Positions 8,783 through 19,490 of a stretch of 64,000 nt of DNA are shown here, one piece after another. The stretch lies in assembly GCF_004331455.1 (NCBI RefSeq), contig NZ_SJJR01000003.1:248001-312000 (forward strand). The letters are read 5' to 3'. The notes beneath the pieces are model-generated. The model made no database searches, was not told the DNA's origin, and saw only the letters and a program-made list of their open reading frames with translations. Source of the stretch: Micromonospora zingiberis (lineage in GTDB: Bacteria > Actinomycetota > Actinomycetes > Mycobacteriales > Micromonosporaceae). The position numbers and the translations under genes were made by a program. Within the stretch, counting starts at the first letter, position 1, and the number at the start of each line of letters is the position of its first letter.

Positions 8783-10069
8783 ATGACGTCGACGCTCGCC
8801 CCCTCCGGCATCGACACCGCCGCCAGCCCGGCCCGCGCCCTGGTCTGCCGCGCCTGTTCGGCCCGCTACCCGCTCGCCGCCCAGCACGCCTGTTACGAGT
8901 GTTTCGGCCCCTTGGAAGTCGACTACGACCCGGCCGCTCTCGCCGCCGTGACCCGCGAGCAGATCGAGGCCGGCCCGCGCAACCTCTGGCGGTACGCCGC
9001 CCTGCTGCCCGCCGGTCAGGACCCGGCCACCCGGGTCACCCTGGACCCCGGGCTCACCCCGCTGGTCGCCGCCGACCGGCTCGCTGCCGAGCTGGGGATC
9101 ACCGCGCCGCTCTGGGTGAAGGACGACAGCGCCAACCCCACCCACTCGTTCAAGGACCGGGTGGTCTCGGTGGCGCTGACCGCCGCCCGGGCGCTCGGTT
9201 TCTCCCGCTTCGCCTGCGCTTCCACCGGCAACCTGGCCAACTCCGTCGCCGCGCACGCGGCCCGGGTCGGCACGCCCTCGGTGGTCTTCATCCCCAGCGA
9301 CCTGGAGCAGGGCAAGGTGGTGACCACCGCCGTCTACGGTGGCGAACTGGTCGCCATCGACGGGTCGTACGACGACGTGAACCGGCTCTGTGGCGAGCTG
9401 GTGGAGACCGACGAGTTCGAGGACACCGCCTTCGTCAATGTCAACGTCCGGCCGTACTACGCGGAGGGGTCGAAGACGCTCGGCTACGAGGTCGCCGAGC
9501 AGCTCGGCTGGCGGATCCCCGCCCAGGTGGTCATCCCGATGGCCTCCGGCGAGCTGCTCACCAAGATCGACAAGGCGTTCACCGAGCTGGTCGAGATCGG
9601 GCTGGTCGAGGCACCGGCCGGCGGGTGGAAGGTGTTCGGCGCCCAGTCGGCCGGCTGCAACCCGATCGCCACCGCCCTGCACGCGGACAGCGACACCATC
9701 ACCCCGGTCAAGCCGACCGGCATCGCCAAGTCGCTGAACATCGGCGACCCGGCCGCCGGCCTGTACGCGCTGGAGGCGGTACGTCGTACCGGCGGGTGGA
9801 TGGAGTACGCCGACGACGACGAGATCCGCGCCGGGGTGCGACTGCTGGCGCGTACCACCGGGGTTTTCGCCGAGACTGCCGGCGGGGTGACCGTGGCGGT
9901 GCTGCGCAAGCTGGTCGAGTCCGGCCGCCTGGACCCGGCCGCCGAGACGGTGGTGTTCAACACCGGCGAGGGGCTCAAGACGCTCGATGCGGTGGCCGGC
10001 GAGGTGGGACCGACGCACCGGATCAAGCCGTCGCTGCGGGCCGCTCGGGACGCCGGCCTGCTCGGCTGA
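8783..10069 (+). CDS. thrC: Threonine synthase with N-terminal zinc-ribbon
   Basis: 428 residues. It is a PLP fold-type II enzyme converting O-phosphohomoserine to threonine. Four cysteines (Cys22, Cys25, Cys37, Cys40) form an N-terminal Zn-ribbon like that seen in one class of threonine synthases. The PLP lysine is Lys124 in HSFKDR, and the ASTGNLANS phosphate-binding loop follows. The gene stands alone, without hom or thrB nearby, behind a SAM riboswitch. The ATG is 8 nt after GAGAGG. Orthology to the main ThrC is likely, but a second paralogue elsewhere cannot be excluded. Confidence 0.9.
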   Translation: MTSTLAPSGIDTAASPARALVCRACSARYPLAAQHACYECFGPLEVDYDPAALAAVTREQIEAGPRNLWRYAALLPAGQDPATRVTLDPGLTPLVAADRLAAELGITAPLWVKDDSANPTHSFKDRVVSVALTAARALGFSRFACASTGNLANSVAAHAARVGTPSVVFIPSDLEQGKVVTTAVYGGELVAIDGSYDDVNRLCGELVETDEFEDTAFVNVNVRPYYAEGSKTLGYEVAEQLGWRIPAQVVIPMASGELLTKIDKAFTELVEIGLVEAPAGGWKVFGAQSAGCNPIATALHADSDTITPVKPTGIAKSLNIGDPAAGLYALEAVRRTGGWMEYADDDEIRAGVRLLARTTGVFAETAGGVTVAVLRKLVESGRLDPAAETVVFNTGEGLKTLDAVAGEVGPTHRIKPSLRAARDAGLLG

Positions 10070-10315
10070 TCTGCGGATCGACCCGGCAGCAACGGAATGG
10101 TGTGCCGGTCCGGCGGGAAATGATCAAGCGGCATCGCCGTGGATCGAAGTGGAATCGCGTTTCTTCAGAAATGCGGAAAACACGCCGTCGGGGACTTGAC
10201 GTCGAGAACCGGGCAGCGGAAGATGCTCCGTGCGGGAGGGCGTTTCGCCGTAGACTTTCAGTCTGTACGACCCAACGCCGGAGGCGTTGTGCGATCGACC
10301 CTCCCGACCAACGTC

Positions 10316-10350
10316 CGAACGGGCCAGCGAGAAATTCGCTGGCCCGTTCG
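10316..10350 (+). terminator. 15-bp perfect hairpin downstream of thrC
   Basis: The arms CGAACGGGCCAGCGA (10316-10330) and its exact complement (10336-10350) enclose a 5-nt loop, followed by a short pyrimidine run. It ends 25 bp before the next start codon. In the rest of the 306-bp gap (10070-10375) I see only a weak 9-bp inverted repeat near 10153-10173 and no gene. Confidence 0.7.
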
Positions 10351-10375
10351 TCTGTCTCTCGCGCACGCTTCCGGC

Positions 10376-11392
10376 ATGACCACCACCATCACCTCCTTCG
10401 GGGCCGGCGACGAGGCCGCCATCGAGCAGGCGTACCAGGTCGACATCGCCGCCGCGGCCGTGGACATGCCCGAGTTGCCCACCTGTCGGCAGCGCTTCTT
10501 CGCCATGATCGGGCACCCGATGCCGGGGAACTCGCCGGTGCACCTGCTGGCCCGGCTGGACGGTGAGCCCGCCGGTTACCTGACGCTCGACCTGCCGCAG
10601 TTGGACAACACCGAGAACGCCTCCGCCGACCTGATCGTGCACCCGGCGTACCGCCGCCGGGGTGTGGGCCGCGCGCTGTTCGAGCATGGCCTCGGTGTGC
10701 TGCGCGAGCGGGGACGCAAGCGGGTCAGCGCGATGAGCACCGAGAACCTGCCCGGCCAGCCCGACCGGCCCGCACCCGCAGCGGCGTTCGCGGCCCGCGT
10801 CGGCGCCGCCAACGCCCTGGTCGACGTACGACGACGGCTCGACAGCAGCCAACTCGACCAGCAGCGACTCGACTCGCTGCTGGCCGACGCCTGGACCCGC
10901 GCGGCCGGTTACAACCTGCTGTTCTGGCAGGGACGTACGCCGGACGATCTGGTCGCCGACGTGGCGTACCTGGACGGCCGGCTGCTGGCCGACGCGCCGA
11001 TGGGCGATCTCGCCTGGGAGCCCGAGCAGATCGACGCCGAGCGGGTACGCGGCACCGAACTGGCACTGGAGGCGCGTGGCCGGCGGCGCTACCACGCCGG
11101 GCTGCGCCACCAGGCGACCGGACGGCTGGTCGCATGGACCCTGCTGGAGGTCGGCGCGTCCGCCGACTGGCACGCCTTCCAGCAGATCACCATCGTCGAC
11201 CCCGACCATCGCGGGCACCGCCTCGGCCTGATCGCCAAGATCGAGAATCTGCGTCACCTGCTCACCCACGAGCCGGCCGTCAGGGCCATCGACACCTTCA
11301 ACGCGGACACCAACGAGCACATGATCGCGATCAACGAGCAGCTCGGTTTCCGGGTGCGGGACCGGTGGAGCAACTGGCAGCTCAACCTGTGA
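10376..11392 (+). CDS. Double-GNAT N-acetyltransferase, paralogue 1
   Basis: 338 residues with two GNAT-like halves. The N-terminal half has the acetyl-CoA loop RRRGVGRA, and the C-terminal half has HRGHRLGL before a helix leading to NEQLGF. It shares overall plan and many motifs with the next gene, 52 bp downstream. The ATG at 10376 aligns with that paralogue's start. No Shine-Dalgarno is evident. The acceptor substrate is unknown. Confidence 0.85.
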   Translation: MTTTITSFGAGDEAAIEQAYQVDIAAAAVDMPELPTCRQRFFAMIGHPMPGNSPVHLLARLDGEPAGYLTLDLPQLDNTENASADLIVHPAYRRRGVGRALFEHGLGVLRERGRKRVSAMSTENLPGQPDRPAPAAAFAARVGAANALVDVRRRLDSSQLDQQRLDSLLADAWTRAAGYNLLFWQGRTPDDLVADVAYLDGRLLADAPMGDLAWEPEQIDAERVRGTELALEARGRRRYHAGLRHQATGRLVAWTLLEVGASADWHAFQQITIVDPDHRGHRLGLIAKIENLRHLLTHEPAVRAIDTFNADTNEHMIAINEQLGFRVRDRWSNWQLNL

Positions 11393-11444
11393 CGGGTGGA
11401 AAATCGTTGGCGCCGACGGGCCGGCGGTAGGCAGCCTCGTGGCC

Positions 11445-12464
11445 ATGGAGATCGCCGTCACCCCGTACCAGGTCACCGACGAAGCCGCGCTGGACGAGGC
11501 GTACCGGCTGGTGGTGGCGGCGCACGCCGTCGACCTGCCCGACCTGCCGGTCGGTGACCGCGCCCAGTTCGGCCTCGTCGCCACCAACCCGCCGTACGGC
11601 AATCTGATCCACCGCGCGTTGGCCTGGCGCGACGGCGCGGCGGTCGGCCACCTGTGGATGCGGCTGCCGGAACTGGAGAACACCGGCAACGCCAGCGTCG
11701 AGCTGGTCGTGGACCCGGCACACCGGCGGCAGGGGGTGGGGCGGGCACTGCTCGGGTACGCCCGGCGGGTGGCCGCCGAGCACGGCCGCGAGCGGCTGAT
11801 CGCGGAAACCATCGGCGCGCTGCCGGACGGCCCGGCGGGCCAGACGTCCGGCGCCGCCTTCGCGGCGGCGGCCGGCGCGCAGGCCGTGCTGACGGAGGTA
11901 CGTCGCCGACTGGACACCAGCCCGCTCGACCAGCCCACCCTGGCGGCACTGCACGCGCGGGCCAAGGCCCGGGCCGGTGACTACCGCATGGTCACCTGGT
12001 CGGGCTCGGTCGCCGAGGAGTACGTGGCCGACCTGGCCCGGCTGGAGGGCCGGTTGCTGATCGACGCACCCACCGGCGACCTGACCATCGAGGCGGAGAA
12101 GATGAGCGCGGACCGCTTCCGGGAGATCGAGCGGATCCAGGTGGCGCGCCGGCGGCGGCAGTACCACGCGGGGGCGGTGCACGAGCAGACCGGCCGAATG
12201 GTCGCCTGGACGATGATCGACATGGGCCCGTCGGACACCTGGCACGCCCAGCAGGAGATCACCATCGTGGATCCTGAGCACCGGGGGCACCGCCTGGGGC
12301 TCCTGGTCAAGATTGAGAACCTACGGCAGGCGTTGGCGGTCGAGCCGGAGTTGCAGGCGATCGACACCTGGAACGCGGCGGTCAACGACCACATGATCAG
12401 CATCAACGAGCAACTCGGCTTCCGGGCGCGCGACGCCTGGACCTGCTGGCAGTTGACGCTTTGA
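11445..12464 (+). CDS. Double-GNAT N-acetyltransferase, paralogue 2
   Basis: 339 residues, homologous along its whole length to the preceding gene (DEAALDEAY, RRQGVGRALL, EHRGHRLGL, NEQLGFRARD). A GTG at 11439 is possible, but the ATG at 11445 gives an N-terminus that aligns residue for residue with paralogue 1. The pair looks like a tandem duplication followed by divergence. The substrate is unknown. Confidence 0.85.
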   Translation: MEIAVTPYQVTDEAALDEAYRLVVAAHAVDLPDLPVGDRAQFGLVATNPPYGNLIHRALAWRDGAAVGHLWMRLPELENTGNASVELVVDPAHRRQGVGRALLGYARRVAAEHGRERLIAETIGALPDGPAGQTSGAAFAAAAGAQAVLTEVRRRLDTSPLDQPTLAALHARAKARAGDYRMVTWSGSVAEEYVADLARLEGRLLIDAPTGDLTIEAEKMSADRFREIERIQVARRRRQYHAGAVHEQTGRMVAWTMIDMGPSDTWHAQQEITIVDPEHRGHRLGLLVKIENLRQALAVEPELQAIDTWNAAVNDHMISINEQLGFRARDAWTCWQLTL

Positions 12465-12516
12465 GTTGTGACACGCCTCTACTGATCGCGGGGCTTCCTG
12501 TTGCATGATGGCGGGC

Positions 12517-14190
12517 ATGACGGACACCCCGCACCCCCACTACGACAGGCACGCCGAAACCCTCAACCGCGCGCTGACCGCGATCACGGAGCGGGGCTAC
12601 TGGTCCGCCTACCCGGAATCACCGAGCCCCCGGGTGTACGGCGAGACCGCGGCAGCCGACGGCAAGGCCGCCTTCGAGGCGTACCTGGGCGGTAACTTCC
12701 CGCTCGACCAGCCGACCGACGGCCAGTCGATCGCCACCGAGCGCAGCCCGTTCGGCGTCGAGCTGAACGTGGCCTACCCACACGCCACCGCCGACCAGCT
12801 GGTCGCCGCCGCGTCCGCCGCGCTGCCGGCCTGGCGTGCCGCCGGGCCGCAGACCCGGGCCGGCGTCTGCCTGGAAATCCTGGACCGGCTGCACAAGCAC
12901 GTCTTCGAACTGGCCAACTCGGTGCAGTTCACCAGCGGCCAGGCATTCGTGATGGCGTTCCAGGCCGGCGGCGCGCACGCCCTCGACCGGGCCCTGGAGG
13001 CGATCGCCTACTCCTACGCCGAGATGACCCGACACCCGGGCACCGCCGGCTGGGAGAAGGCCGCCGGCAAGGGCGACCCGCTGCGGATGACCAAGACCTT
13101 CCACGTGGTGCCCCGGGGCGTCGCCCTGGTCATCGGCTGCAACACCTTCCCGACCTGGAACTCGTACCCGGGCCTGTTCGCCTCGCTGGTCACCGGCAAC
13201 CCGGTGGTCGTCAAGCCGCACCCGCGCGCCGTGCTGCCGCTGGCCATCACCGTGCGGTACGCCCGCGAGGTGCTCGCCGAGGCCGGCTTCGACCCGAACC
13301 TGGTGCTGCTCGCCCCCGAGGCCGCCGACGAGAAGCTGGCCACCACGCTGGCCCTGCACCCGGCCGTCAAGATCGTCGACTTCACCGGCTCCAGCGAGTA
13401 CGGCGACTGGCTCGAAGCCAACGCCCGCCAGGCCGCCGTCTACACCGAGAAGGCCGGCCTCAACACGGTCGTGATCGACTCCACCGACGACTTCGCCGGG
13501 ATGTGCCGCAACCTGGGCTTCACGCTCACCCTCTACAGCGGCCAGATGTGCACCACCTCGCAGAACATCCTCATCCCCCGGGACGGGATCGACACCGACC
13601 AGGGGCACAAGAGCTTCGACGAGGTGGCCGCCGGCATCGCCGCCGCCGTCGGCAAGCTCACCGCCGACCCGGCCCGGGGCGTCGAGCTGACCGGTGCCAT
13701 CGTCAACGACGGCGTACTGGAGCGGCTGGACGAGGTCACCAAGGTCGGCGAGTCGGTGCTGGAGTCCCGTACCGTCGAGCACCCGGCCTTCCCCGGCGCC
13801 GTCGTGCGTACGCCGACGCTCGTCAAACTGGACGCGGGCGACACCGCGACCTACTCGCGGGAATGGTTCGGGCCGATCTCCTTCGCCATCGCCACCGACT
13901 CCACCGCGCACAGCCTGGAGATCCTGCGCGCGACGGTCGGGGAGAAGGGTGCCCTGACGGCGGGGGTCTACTCCACCGACGAGGCGGTGCTGGACGCCAC
14001 CGAGAACGCCGCGATCGAGGTCGGGGTGCACCTGTCCAGCAACCTCACCGGCGGGGTCTTCGTGAACCAGTCGGCGGCGTTCTCCGACTTCCATGGCAGC
14101 GGGGCAAATGCGGCAGCCAACGCGGCGCTGACCGACGGGGCGTACGTGGCCAACCGGTTCCGGATCGTGCAGAGCCGCCGGCACGTCTAG
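12517..14190 (+). CDS. paaN: PaaN-type aldehyde dehydrogenase (phenylacetate catabolism family)
   Basis: 557 residues from the ATG at 12517; in-frame ATGs at 12505 and 12508 are alternatives. It shows the PaaN-subfamily N-terminus (ALTAITERGYWSAYPE). The ALDH core has a cofactor region VVPRGVALVIGCNTFPTWNS, VVKPHP and FTGSSEYG, with catalytic Cys345 in SGQMCTTSQN. No other paa gene lies nearby, so the pathway link rests on family membership alone. A repeat-rich zone follows. Confidence 0.85.
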   Translation: MTDTPHPHYDRHAETLNRALTAITERGYWSAYPESPSPRVYGETAAADGKAAFEAYLGGNFPLDQPTDGQSIATERSPFGVELNVAYPHATADQLVAAASAALPAWRAAGPQTRAGVCLEILDRLHKHVFELANSVQFTSGQAFVMAFQAGGAHALDRALEAIAYSYAEMTRHPGTAGWEKAAGKGDPLRMTKTFHVVPRGVALVIGCNTFPTWNSYPGLFASLVTGNPVVVKPHPRAVLPLAITVRYAREVLAEAGFDPNLVLLAPEAADEKLATTLALHPAVKIVDFTGSSEYGDWLEANARQAAVYTEKAGLNTVVIDSTDDFAGMCRNLGFTLTLYSGQMCTTSQNILIPRDGIDTDQGHKSFDEVAAGIAAAVGKLTADPARGVELTGAIVNDGVLERLDEVTKVGESVLESRTVEHPAFPGAVVRTPTLVKLDAGDTATYSREWFGPISFAIATDSTAHSLEILRATVGEKGALTAGVYSTDEAVLDATENAAIEVGVHLSSNLTGGVFVNQSAAFSDFHGSGANAAANAALTDGAYVANRFRIVQSRRHV

Positions 14191-14366
14191 CGGTTGCGGT
14201 GGGGTGTTCCGGGGCGGCTCGGACGTTGCGGCGTGGGTGTTCTGGGGCGGCTCGGACGTTGCGGCGTGGGTGTTCTGGGGCGGCTCGGACGTTGCGGCGT
14301 GGGTGTTCTGGGGCAGCTCGGACGTTGCGGCGTGGGGGTTCCGGGGGCAGCTCGGACGTGCGGCGT
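14191..14366. repeat. 33-bp minisatellite, about five units
   Basis: The unit is built around TGTTCTGGGGCGGCTCGGAC plus GTTGCGGCGTGGG, repeated head to tail right after the paaN stop. Central copies are nearly identical, and both ends are degenerate. The unit is a multiple of 3, so frames stay open through it on both strands, but no start signal or codon bias supports a gene. The last units merge into the 5' arm of the adjacent long hairpin. Confidence 0.85.
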
Positions 14367-14367
14367 G

Positions 14368-14443
14368 GGGGTTCCGGGGCAGCCCGACCCGCTCCGGGCG
14401 GTCAGGCTTGATCCCTGCGCGGGTCGGGCTGCCCCGGAACCCC
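14368..14443. terminator. 23-bp perfect inverted repeat with 30-nt loop
   Basis: The arms at 14368-14390 and 14421-14443 are exactly complementary (core GTTCCGGGGCAGCCCGACC). It lies between the convergent paaN and GNAT genes, so it may terminate both, although no T-run follows. The 33-bp minisatellite units resemble partial copies of its left arm. Confidence 0.7.
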
Positions 14444-14592
14444 TCCCTGGTCGCGCTGCGTGCGGACCGGTGATGGTGGTGCTGCGTCGGGTTAGGTTCT
14501 GGCTCGCGGATCTTGTTGGTCGGGGGCGGCGGGTGGGCCGATCGAAGTTCGACGAGTCCAACATCGCTAGTCGGCCTCCCGGTCCTAGCCGC

Positions 14593-14642
14593 GGATCTTG
14601 GAACGAGGCGGCCTCTATGGGGGCCGTTTCGTACCAAGATCC
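14593..14642. repeat. Dispersed palindrome, GATCTTGG family, copy 2
   Basis: The arms at 14593-14613 and 14622-14642 pair at 18 of 21 positions, with outer stem GGATCTTGG and inner TCGTACCAAGATCC. It reaches exactly to the stop codon of the GNAT gene on the minus strand. Confidence 0.8.
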
Positions 14643-15173
14643 CTAGGCCTGCCGGCGCATTTGCAGTTCGCGGAGGGTGGGGACGGTGGGGTGGGGGAGG
14701 CGTACGCCGGTGTCGACGAAGCCCAGCCGCTGGTAGGCCCGGTAGGCGCGGTCGTTACCGACCACCACTTCGAGCATCAGTTCGTCGCGCCCCTCGGCGC
14801 GGGACCAGGCCGCCACCGTCGCGACCAGGTCGGCCAGCAGGCCGGTCCCCCGCCAGGTCGGGGTGACGTAGATCGCGTAGAGCAGGGTGACGCCGGGCTC
14901 CCTGGGGTGGGCGACGCCGCCCGCGTGCCCGACCAGTCTGCCGCCCGGATCGGCGACGAACTGGGCGCTGGCGGCGCCCGTGGCGGTCTGGGCGATCCGG
15001 GCCGCGTACTCGGCGTGCGGGCGAGCGGCAGCCTCGGCGAGCGTCTCCAGGAAGGCCAGCGGGGCGTCGGCGAGCATCTCCAGCCGCAGTGCACGCATCC
15101 GGCCGGCGTCCGCCGGGCGGACCCGCCGCACCTCGGCCCGCAGGGGGGCCTCTTCGCCCAGGGCGCTGGTCAT
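14643..15173 (-). CDS. GNAT family N-acetyltransferase
   Basis: 176 residues, a single GNAT domain. It has a VRRVRPADAGRMRALRLEML start, an acetyl-CoA loop around TPTWRGTGLLADLV, and a typical GNDRAYRAYQRLGFVDTG finish. The ATG at 15173 is the first start consistent with the family N-terminus. Its stop touches a GATCTTGG palindrome. Substrate unknown. Confidence 0.85.
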   Translation of the reverse strand: MTSALGEEAPLRAEVRRVRPADAGRMRALRLEMLADAPLAFLETLAEAAARPHAEYAARIAQTATGAASAQFVADPGGRLVGHAGGVAHPREPGVTLLYAIYVTPTWRGTGLLADLVATVAAWSRAEGRDELMLEVVVGNDRAYRAYQRLGFVDTGVRLPHPTVPTLRELQMRRQA

Positions 15174-15385
15174 GCCCGCATTGCTATCACAATGACGGAC
15201 GACGATGCCGCCGGCCGGAATATGCCCGATTTGCGGTCGTGCGCCGCCGTCACGCCTCGTGTACCGTGCGATTTCGGTCACCCTTTTTCAGTGGTCGTCG
15301 CGGACCGCTTGAAGACGGTGAGTTCGGGCCGTCGGCGTGCCTTCGGTCCGGGTAGTGGAACGCCGCGCAGAGTGAGGACAACACC

Positions 15386-15589
15386 GTGGCACAGGGCACC
15401 GTGAAGTGGTTCAACGCCGAAAAGGGCTATGGCTTCATCGCCGTCGACGGCGGGCAGGACGTATTCGTCCACTTCTCCGCGATCGAGATGGACGGCTACA
15501 AGGCGCTGGACGACGGCCAGCGGGTCGAGTTCGAGATCGCCCAGGGCCAGAAGGGCCCCCAGGCCGAGCGGGTACGCGTCATCGCCTGA
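15386..15589 (+). CDS. Cold-shock domain protein (CspA family)
   Basis: 67 residues, a full-length cold-shock fold. It has [17 protein letters not shown] (RNP1) and DVFVHFSAI (RNP2), and acts as an RNA/ssDNA chaperone in the cytoplasm. The GTG start has GTGAGGA 9 bp upstream. It is monocistronic with a long 5' leader, as is common for csp genes; no specific RNA thermometer is claimed. Confidence 0.95.
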   Translation: MAQGTVKWFNAEKGYGFIAVDGGQDVFVHFSAIEMDGYKALDDGQRVEFEIAQGQKGPQAERVRVIA

Positions 15590-15720
15590 GTGCATCCCAC
15601 CCACCCGCGCCGGCCGACCGTCGGTGAGGGTGGCGTGATCGCGGCCGGAGGGGGGCTGCGGTGCGGACACCTCACAAGGGAAGATCATGGGCCTCATCCA
15701 GCTGTCGCTGAGGAGGGTTC

Positions 15721-17097
15721 ATGTCCGACCAGCCACCCCCGGCAGGTCCGCCGCATTCGTCGCCCGACGAATCGGCCCCGGCCGTCGGCGCTTCCAGTGG
15801 GCAGCCAACCGACCCGACCGCACCAGGCCCGCAGCCGCCGGACCCGGCCGTGCCCGGCCCGTCTTCGGGCCCGCCGCCGGTCGAGTACGGGTCGCCTGCG
15901 GCCCCGCCGCCTGCCGCCCCACCGCCCTGGGCCGGCTATCCCGGCCCGCCGGTCCCGTCGGCCGGTCATCCCGGCCCGCCGGTCCCGCCGGTGGCCTATC
16001 CGGGTCAGCCGTATCCGGGCCAGCCGTATCCGGGCCAGCCGTATCCGGGTCAGCCGTATCCGGGCCAGCCGTATCCGGGCCAGCCGTATCCAGGGCAGCC
16101 GTATCCAGGGCAGCCGTATCCAGGGCAGCCCGGCCCTGCGGCGGGCTATCCCGGGCAGCCCGGGTTCCCGACGGCCCATCCGGGTCAGCCGGGTCCCGCG
16201 GCGACCTATCCGGGGCAGGCCTACTCCGGGTGGCACGACCCGGCGTACGGGCTCGATCCCGCCGACGCCCTGGTCACCCCGCCCGGCGCGGGGCTGGGCG
16301 GTTGGTTCACGCGCTGCCTGGGCGCGGTTCGCCGGGGCTGGCATCTGCTGCTGCCGATTCTCGTACTCACCCAGGTGCTGCCGGCGGTGGTGCTCTCGGT
16401 GCTCGGGTTGTTCTTCGACCCGTCGGCCCGGTGGGAGGCCGATATCGCCAGCGACTCGGCGGCCCTGCCCGCCAACTTCTGGGTCGACTCGGCGCTGTGG
16501 ATCGGCCCATTGGTGGCCGGAAGTCTGCTCTTCGGCCTGGTCCAGTGTCTGGGCTGGGCTGCCGGTACCTGGGTGATCGCCCGGCAGGCCGCCGGTGAGC
16601 CGGTCGGCCTCGGTGCCGCCTTCCAGTACGGCCTGCGCCGGGCGCTGGGTCTCTGGGGCTGGCTGCTGATCTTCACCGTGATCCTGACCGTCGGGTTCTG
16701 CCTCTGCTTCCTGCCCGGCATCTACGCGGCCTTCGCGCTGGCGATGGCGGGTCCGGTGTACCTGTTCGAGCGCCGCGACCCGATCGGCCGGTCGCACCGG
16801 ATGCTGCGCGACCGGCTTGGTCTGCTGCTCGGTCGGGTGGCGCTGATGATCGGGGTGGTGATCGGCATCGCGTTCGCCGTCAGCGTGGTGGAGTCGGTGG
16901 CGCGGCTGCCGTTCGGCGTTACGCCGATGGATTCCGTCGGTACGGCGGTGGGTGTGGTCCTGGTGACCACCGTGGCGGCGGTGCTGGCGCTGCCGGCGCA
17001 CCTCGCCCAACTGGTCGGACTGGTGGTCACCTACGCCGAGCAGCGAGCCCACGAGGGGCCGGTGAACAGCGGGCAACTGGCTGCCGAACTCGGCTGA
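15721..17097 (+). CDS. Proline-rich repeat membrane protein with YPGQP repeats
   Basis: 458 residues. Residues 1-180 are Pro/Gly-rich and disordered, and contain nine consecutive YPGQP repeats (about 92-137) plus degenerate ones. The C-terminal half has a cytoplasmic amphipathic start ([14 protein letters not shown]) and about five to six TM helices. It resembles the membrane domain found in glycerophosphodiesterase-like and YciC-like proteins. The ATG follows GAGGAGGG. The repeats are encoded by a 15-bp DNA tandem array, so their number may vary between strains. Function unknown. Confidence 0.8.
   Translation: MSDQPPPAGPPHSSPDESAPAVGASSGQPTDPTAPGPQPPDPAVPGPSSGPPPVEYGSPAAPPPAAPPPWAGYPGPPVPSAGHPGPPVPPVAYPGQPYPGQPYPGQPYPGQPYPGQPYPGQPYPGQPYPGQPYPGQPGPAAGYPGQPGFPTAHPGQPGPAATYPGQAYSGWHDPAYGLDPADALVTPPGAGLGGWFTRCLGAVRRGWHLLLPILVLTQVLPAVVLSVLGLFFDPSARWEADIASDSAALPANFWVDSALWIGPLVAGSLLFGLVQCLGWAAGTWVIARQAAGEPVGLGAAFQYGLRRALGLWGWLLIFTVILTVGFCLCFLPGIYAAFALAMAGPVYLFERRDPIGRSHRMLRDRLGLLLGRVALMIGVVIGIAFAVSVVESVARLPFGVTPMDSVGTAVGVVLVTTVAAVLALPAHLAQLVGLVVTYAEQRAHEGPVNSGQLAAELG
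15996..16130 (+). repeat. 15-bp tandem repeat coding YPGQP, nine units
   Basis: The unit is CAGCCGTATCCGGGC, with silent third-base variants. The first six units use CCGGG and the last three CCAGGG, showing recent local duplication of the 3' variant. Confidence 0.9.
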
Positions 17098-17111
17098 GTC
17101 GGGCGGTCGTG

Positions 17112-17138
17112 CTTGCACTCGGCAGGGCAGAGTGCTAA
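17112..17138. promoter_or_regulatory. CIRCE element 1 (HrcA operator)
   Basis: CTTGCACTC, 9 nt, GAGTGCTAA. The right arm matches the TTAGCACTC-N9-GAGTGCTAA consensus perfectly; the left arm matches 7 of 9. It lies upstream of groEL. Confidence 0.88.
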
Positions 17139-17146
17139 ACAAGTCA

Positions 17147-17173
17147 TTGGCACTCGCATGGCGTGAGTGCCAG
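17147..17173. promoter_or_regulatory. CIRCE element 2 (HrcA operator)
   Basis: TTGGCACTC, 9 nt, GAGTGCCAG. It is a second CIRCE-like palindrome 8 bp after the first. The paired sites suggest tight HrcA repression of groEL, relieved by heat shock. The rest of the 275-bp leader holds no gene. Confidence 0.85.
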
Positions 17174-17214
17174 CTGGTCGGGACGGTGGGGCCATGGCCG
17201 CGCTCGTGGCATAA

Positions 17215-18996
<1,782 letters not shown>

Positions 18997-19012
18997 GTCC
19001 AGTTCCAAATCC

Positions 19013-19048
19013 GGAAAAGGCGGGCCGCGTCAGCGGCCCGCCTTTTCC
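19013..19048. terminator. 16-bp perfect hairpin with A/T ends, bidirectional
   Basis: The arms GGAAAAGGCGGGCCGC (19013-19028) and complement (19033-19048) have a GTCA loop. The A-run and T-run make it work for groEL and for the convergent small gene. Confidence 0.9.
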
Positions 19049-19049
19049 G

Positions 19050-19292
19050 CTATCTGGGCAGCGGGCGCTGGTTGCGTCGTTTCTGTGCCCGGTTGTACGG
19101 CGGGCGGTGCGGCACCGGCTCGTCCACCAGGATGAGTGGCTCCTCGGGTGGCTCGGCCGTCCCCGTCATCTCCGCCAGCTGCTCGGCGTCGCCGTAGTCC
19201 AGCCGCTCGATCGGCAGTTGGCCCGGGAGTTCGTGGACCGGGGCCCAGATGACGGGCGGGCCGTCCTGGGTCTGATCTTCGTCCGTGGTCAT
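19050..19292 (-). CDS. Small acidic hypothetical protein
   Basis: 80 residues, soluble. It has a polar N-terminus, an acidic Pro-rich middle (GTAEPPEEPLILVDEPVP) and a strongly basic tail (RAQKRRNQRPLPR). The ATG at 19292 has a GAGGCAGCC-type site upstream. It ends against the groEL terminator. I do not recognise a family. Confidence 0.6.
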   Translation of the reverse strand: MTTDEDQTQDGPPVIWAPVHELPGQLPIERLDYGDAEQLAEMTGTAEPPEEPLILVDEPVPHRPPYNRAQKRRNQRPLPR

Positions 19293-19367
19293 GGCTGCCT
19301 CCTCTACCGAAACGGTAAGGGGCGTCGATGAGCCGGGCGGGCGAACGGTGCTATCAGAGCCGATGCA

Positions 19368-19490
19368 CTATTCGCCCACTTCTGGGCCGAGTACGGGTGT
19401 CCGTTCGACGGTCAACTCCGTGACGGCCGTCTCGGACTGCCTGGCCGCCGACCCCGGATCACGGTTGGTCGGCTGTCGGTCGTCGTTCAT
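19368..19490 (-). CDS. Tiny coupled hypothetical ORF
   Basis: 40 residues, polar, no motif. Its ATG overlaps the stop of the upstream small membrane protein by 4 bp (ATGA), which argues for translational coupling. Without homologues to compare, coding status is tentative. Confidence 0.35.
   Translation of the reverse strand: MNDDRQPTNRDPGSAARQSETAVTELTVERTPVLGPEVGE

Noticed and set aside
14204..14473. Repeat-encoded protein (FWGGSDVAAWV units) from the minisatellite
   Set aside because: Open frame is a by-product of the 33-bp unit length; no ribosome site, and degenerate edges.
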